Below are positions 41,313-41,359 of a stretch of DNA of 41,359 nucleotides, one piece after another (within the stretch, counting starts at the first letter, position 1; each line of letters starts with the position of its first letter). Location of the stretch: the NCBI GenBank assembly GCA_038231495.1, contig JBBRLG010000002.1, positions 1 through 41,359 on the forward strand, read 5' to 3'. The position numbers were made by a program, and so were the translations under genes. The notes beneath the pieces were generated by a model that ran no database searches, was not told the DNA's origin, and saw only the letters and a list, made by a program, of their open reading frames with translations. This stretch comes from JBBRLG01 sp038231495 (GTDB taxonomy: Bacteria; Planctomycetota; Planctomycetia; Gemmatales; Gemmataceae).

Positions 41313-41359
41313 TGCCGCTGGCGGCGTTGCGGGGACAACCGCAAAGCCGCCACCCGCCA
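41313..41359. repeat. Degenerate REP-like copy at the window end
   Basis: GCCGCTGGCGGCGTTGCGG followed by GCAAAGCCGCCACCCGC resembles the CTTTGC subfamily with changes in both arms. It starts 10 bp after the permease stop and runs off the window. Confidence 0.5.

Overview
The window looks like chromosome of a planctomycete, most likely a Gemmata-like member of the Gemmataceae. The evidence is high GC, a zinc-ribbon/kinase/WD40 fusion protein, a secreted PQQ-type propeller, an ECF sigma factor with a zf-HC2 anti-sigma factor, an RsbV/RsbW pair, Uma2 and YhcG nucleases, many small lineage-specific proteins, and many short palindromic intergenic repeats. No rRNA, tRNA, CRISPR array or complete insertion sequence was recognised.

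Layout. (1) 1-5732, minus strand: an HK97-type phage head module in the order large terminase, portal, prohead protease, major capsid protein, small head-region protein. The window edge cuts off whatever follows. (2) 5877-9183: small accessory genes, including a DUF4375-type lipoprotein, a VapB-like orphan, a DUF5678/retropepsin pair and four small minus-strand genes. (3) 9234-12962: mutS, then RsbW-like kinase and RsbV-like STAS genes. A 248-bp inverted-repeat element fills the gap between rsbW and mutS. (4) 13581-19782: M61 peptidase with PDZ domain, three small unknown genes, PQQ propeller protein, and ECF sigma/anti-sigma pair. (5) 20057-27182: SagB-type nitroreductase, three-TM membrane protein with a repeat-like tail, orphan radical SAM activase, RNA 3'-phosphate cyclase, a lipoprotein and an SDR oxidoreductase. 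(6) 27210-34090: an accessory, defence-like island. It holds a truncated YhcG/DUF1016 nuclease with a tandem palindrome array at its 5' end, a Uma2 protein, an unknown gene pair, a nucleotidyltransferase-like/coiled-coil pair, a PIN/ribbon-helix-helix toxin-antitoxin module, an orphan antitoxin and a solo Mrr-type endonuclease. Gene fragments are scattered between them. (7) 34256-41303: a large M28-type peptidase, the WD40 pseudokinase and a nucleoside-type MFS permease.

Most distinctive signals. At the 5' end of the DUF1016 gene a 158-bp unit is tandemly duplicated (27210-27367 and 27408-27565). Each copy carries two palindromes at identical offsets. Every arm difference between the copies is a compensated pair, so the palindromes are preserved while their sequence changes. 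A second signal is a REP-like family built on GCCGCTTGCGGC, present at about eleven sites, mostly just after stop codons and once inside the prohead protease gene. A third is a set of 3'-end fragments of nearby genes (M28 peptidase, PIN toxin, MutS) lying beside small accessory modules, which suggests repeated cassette gain and loss.
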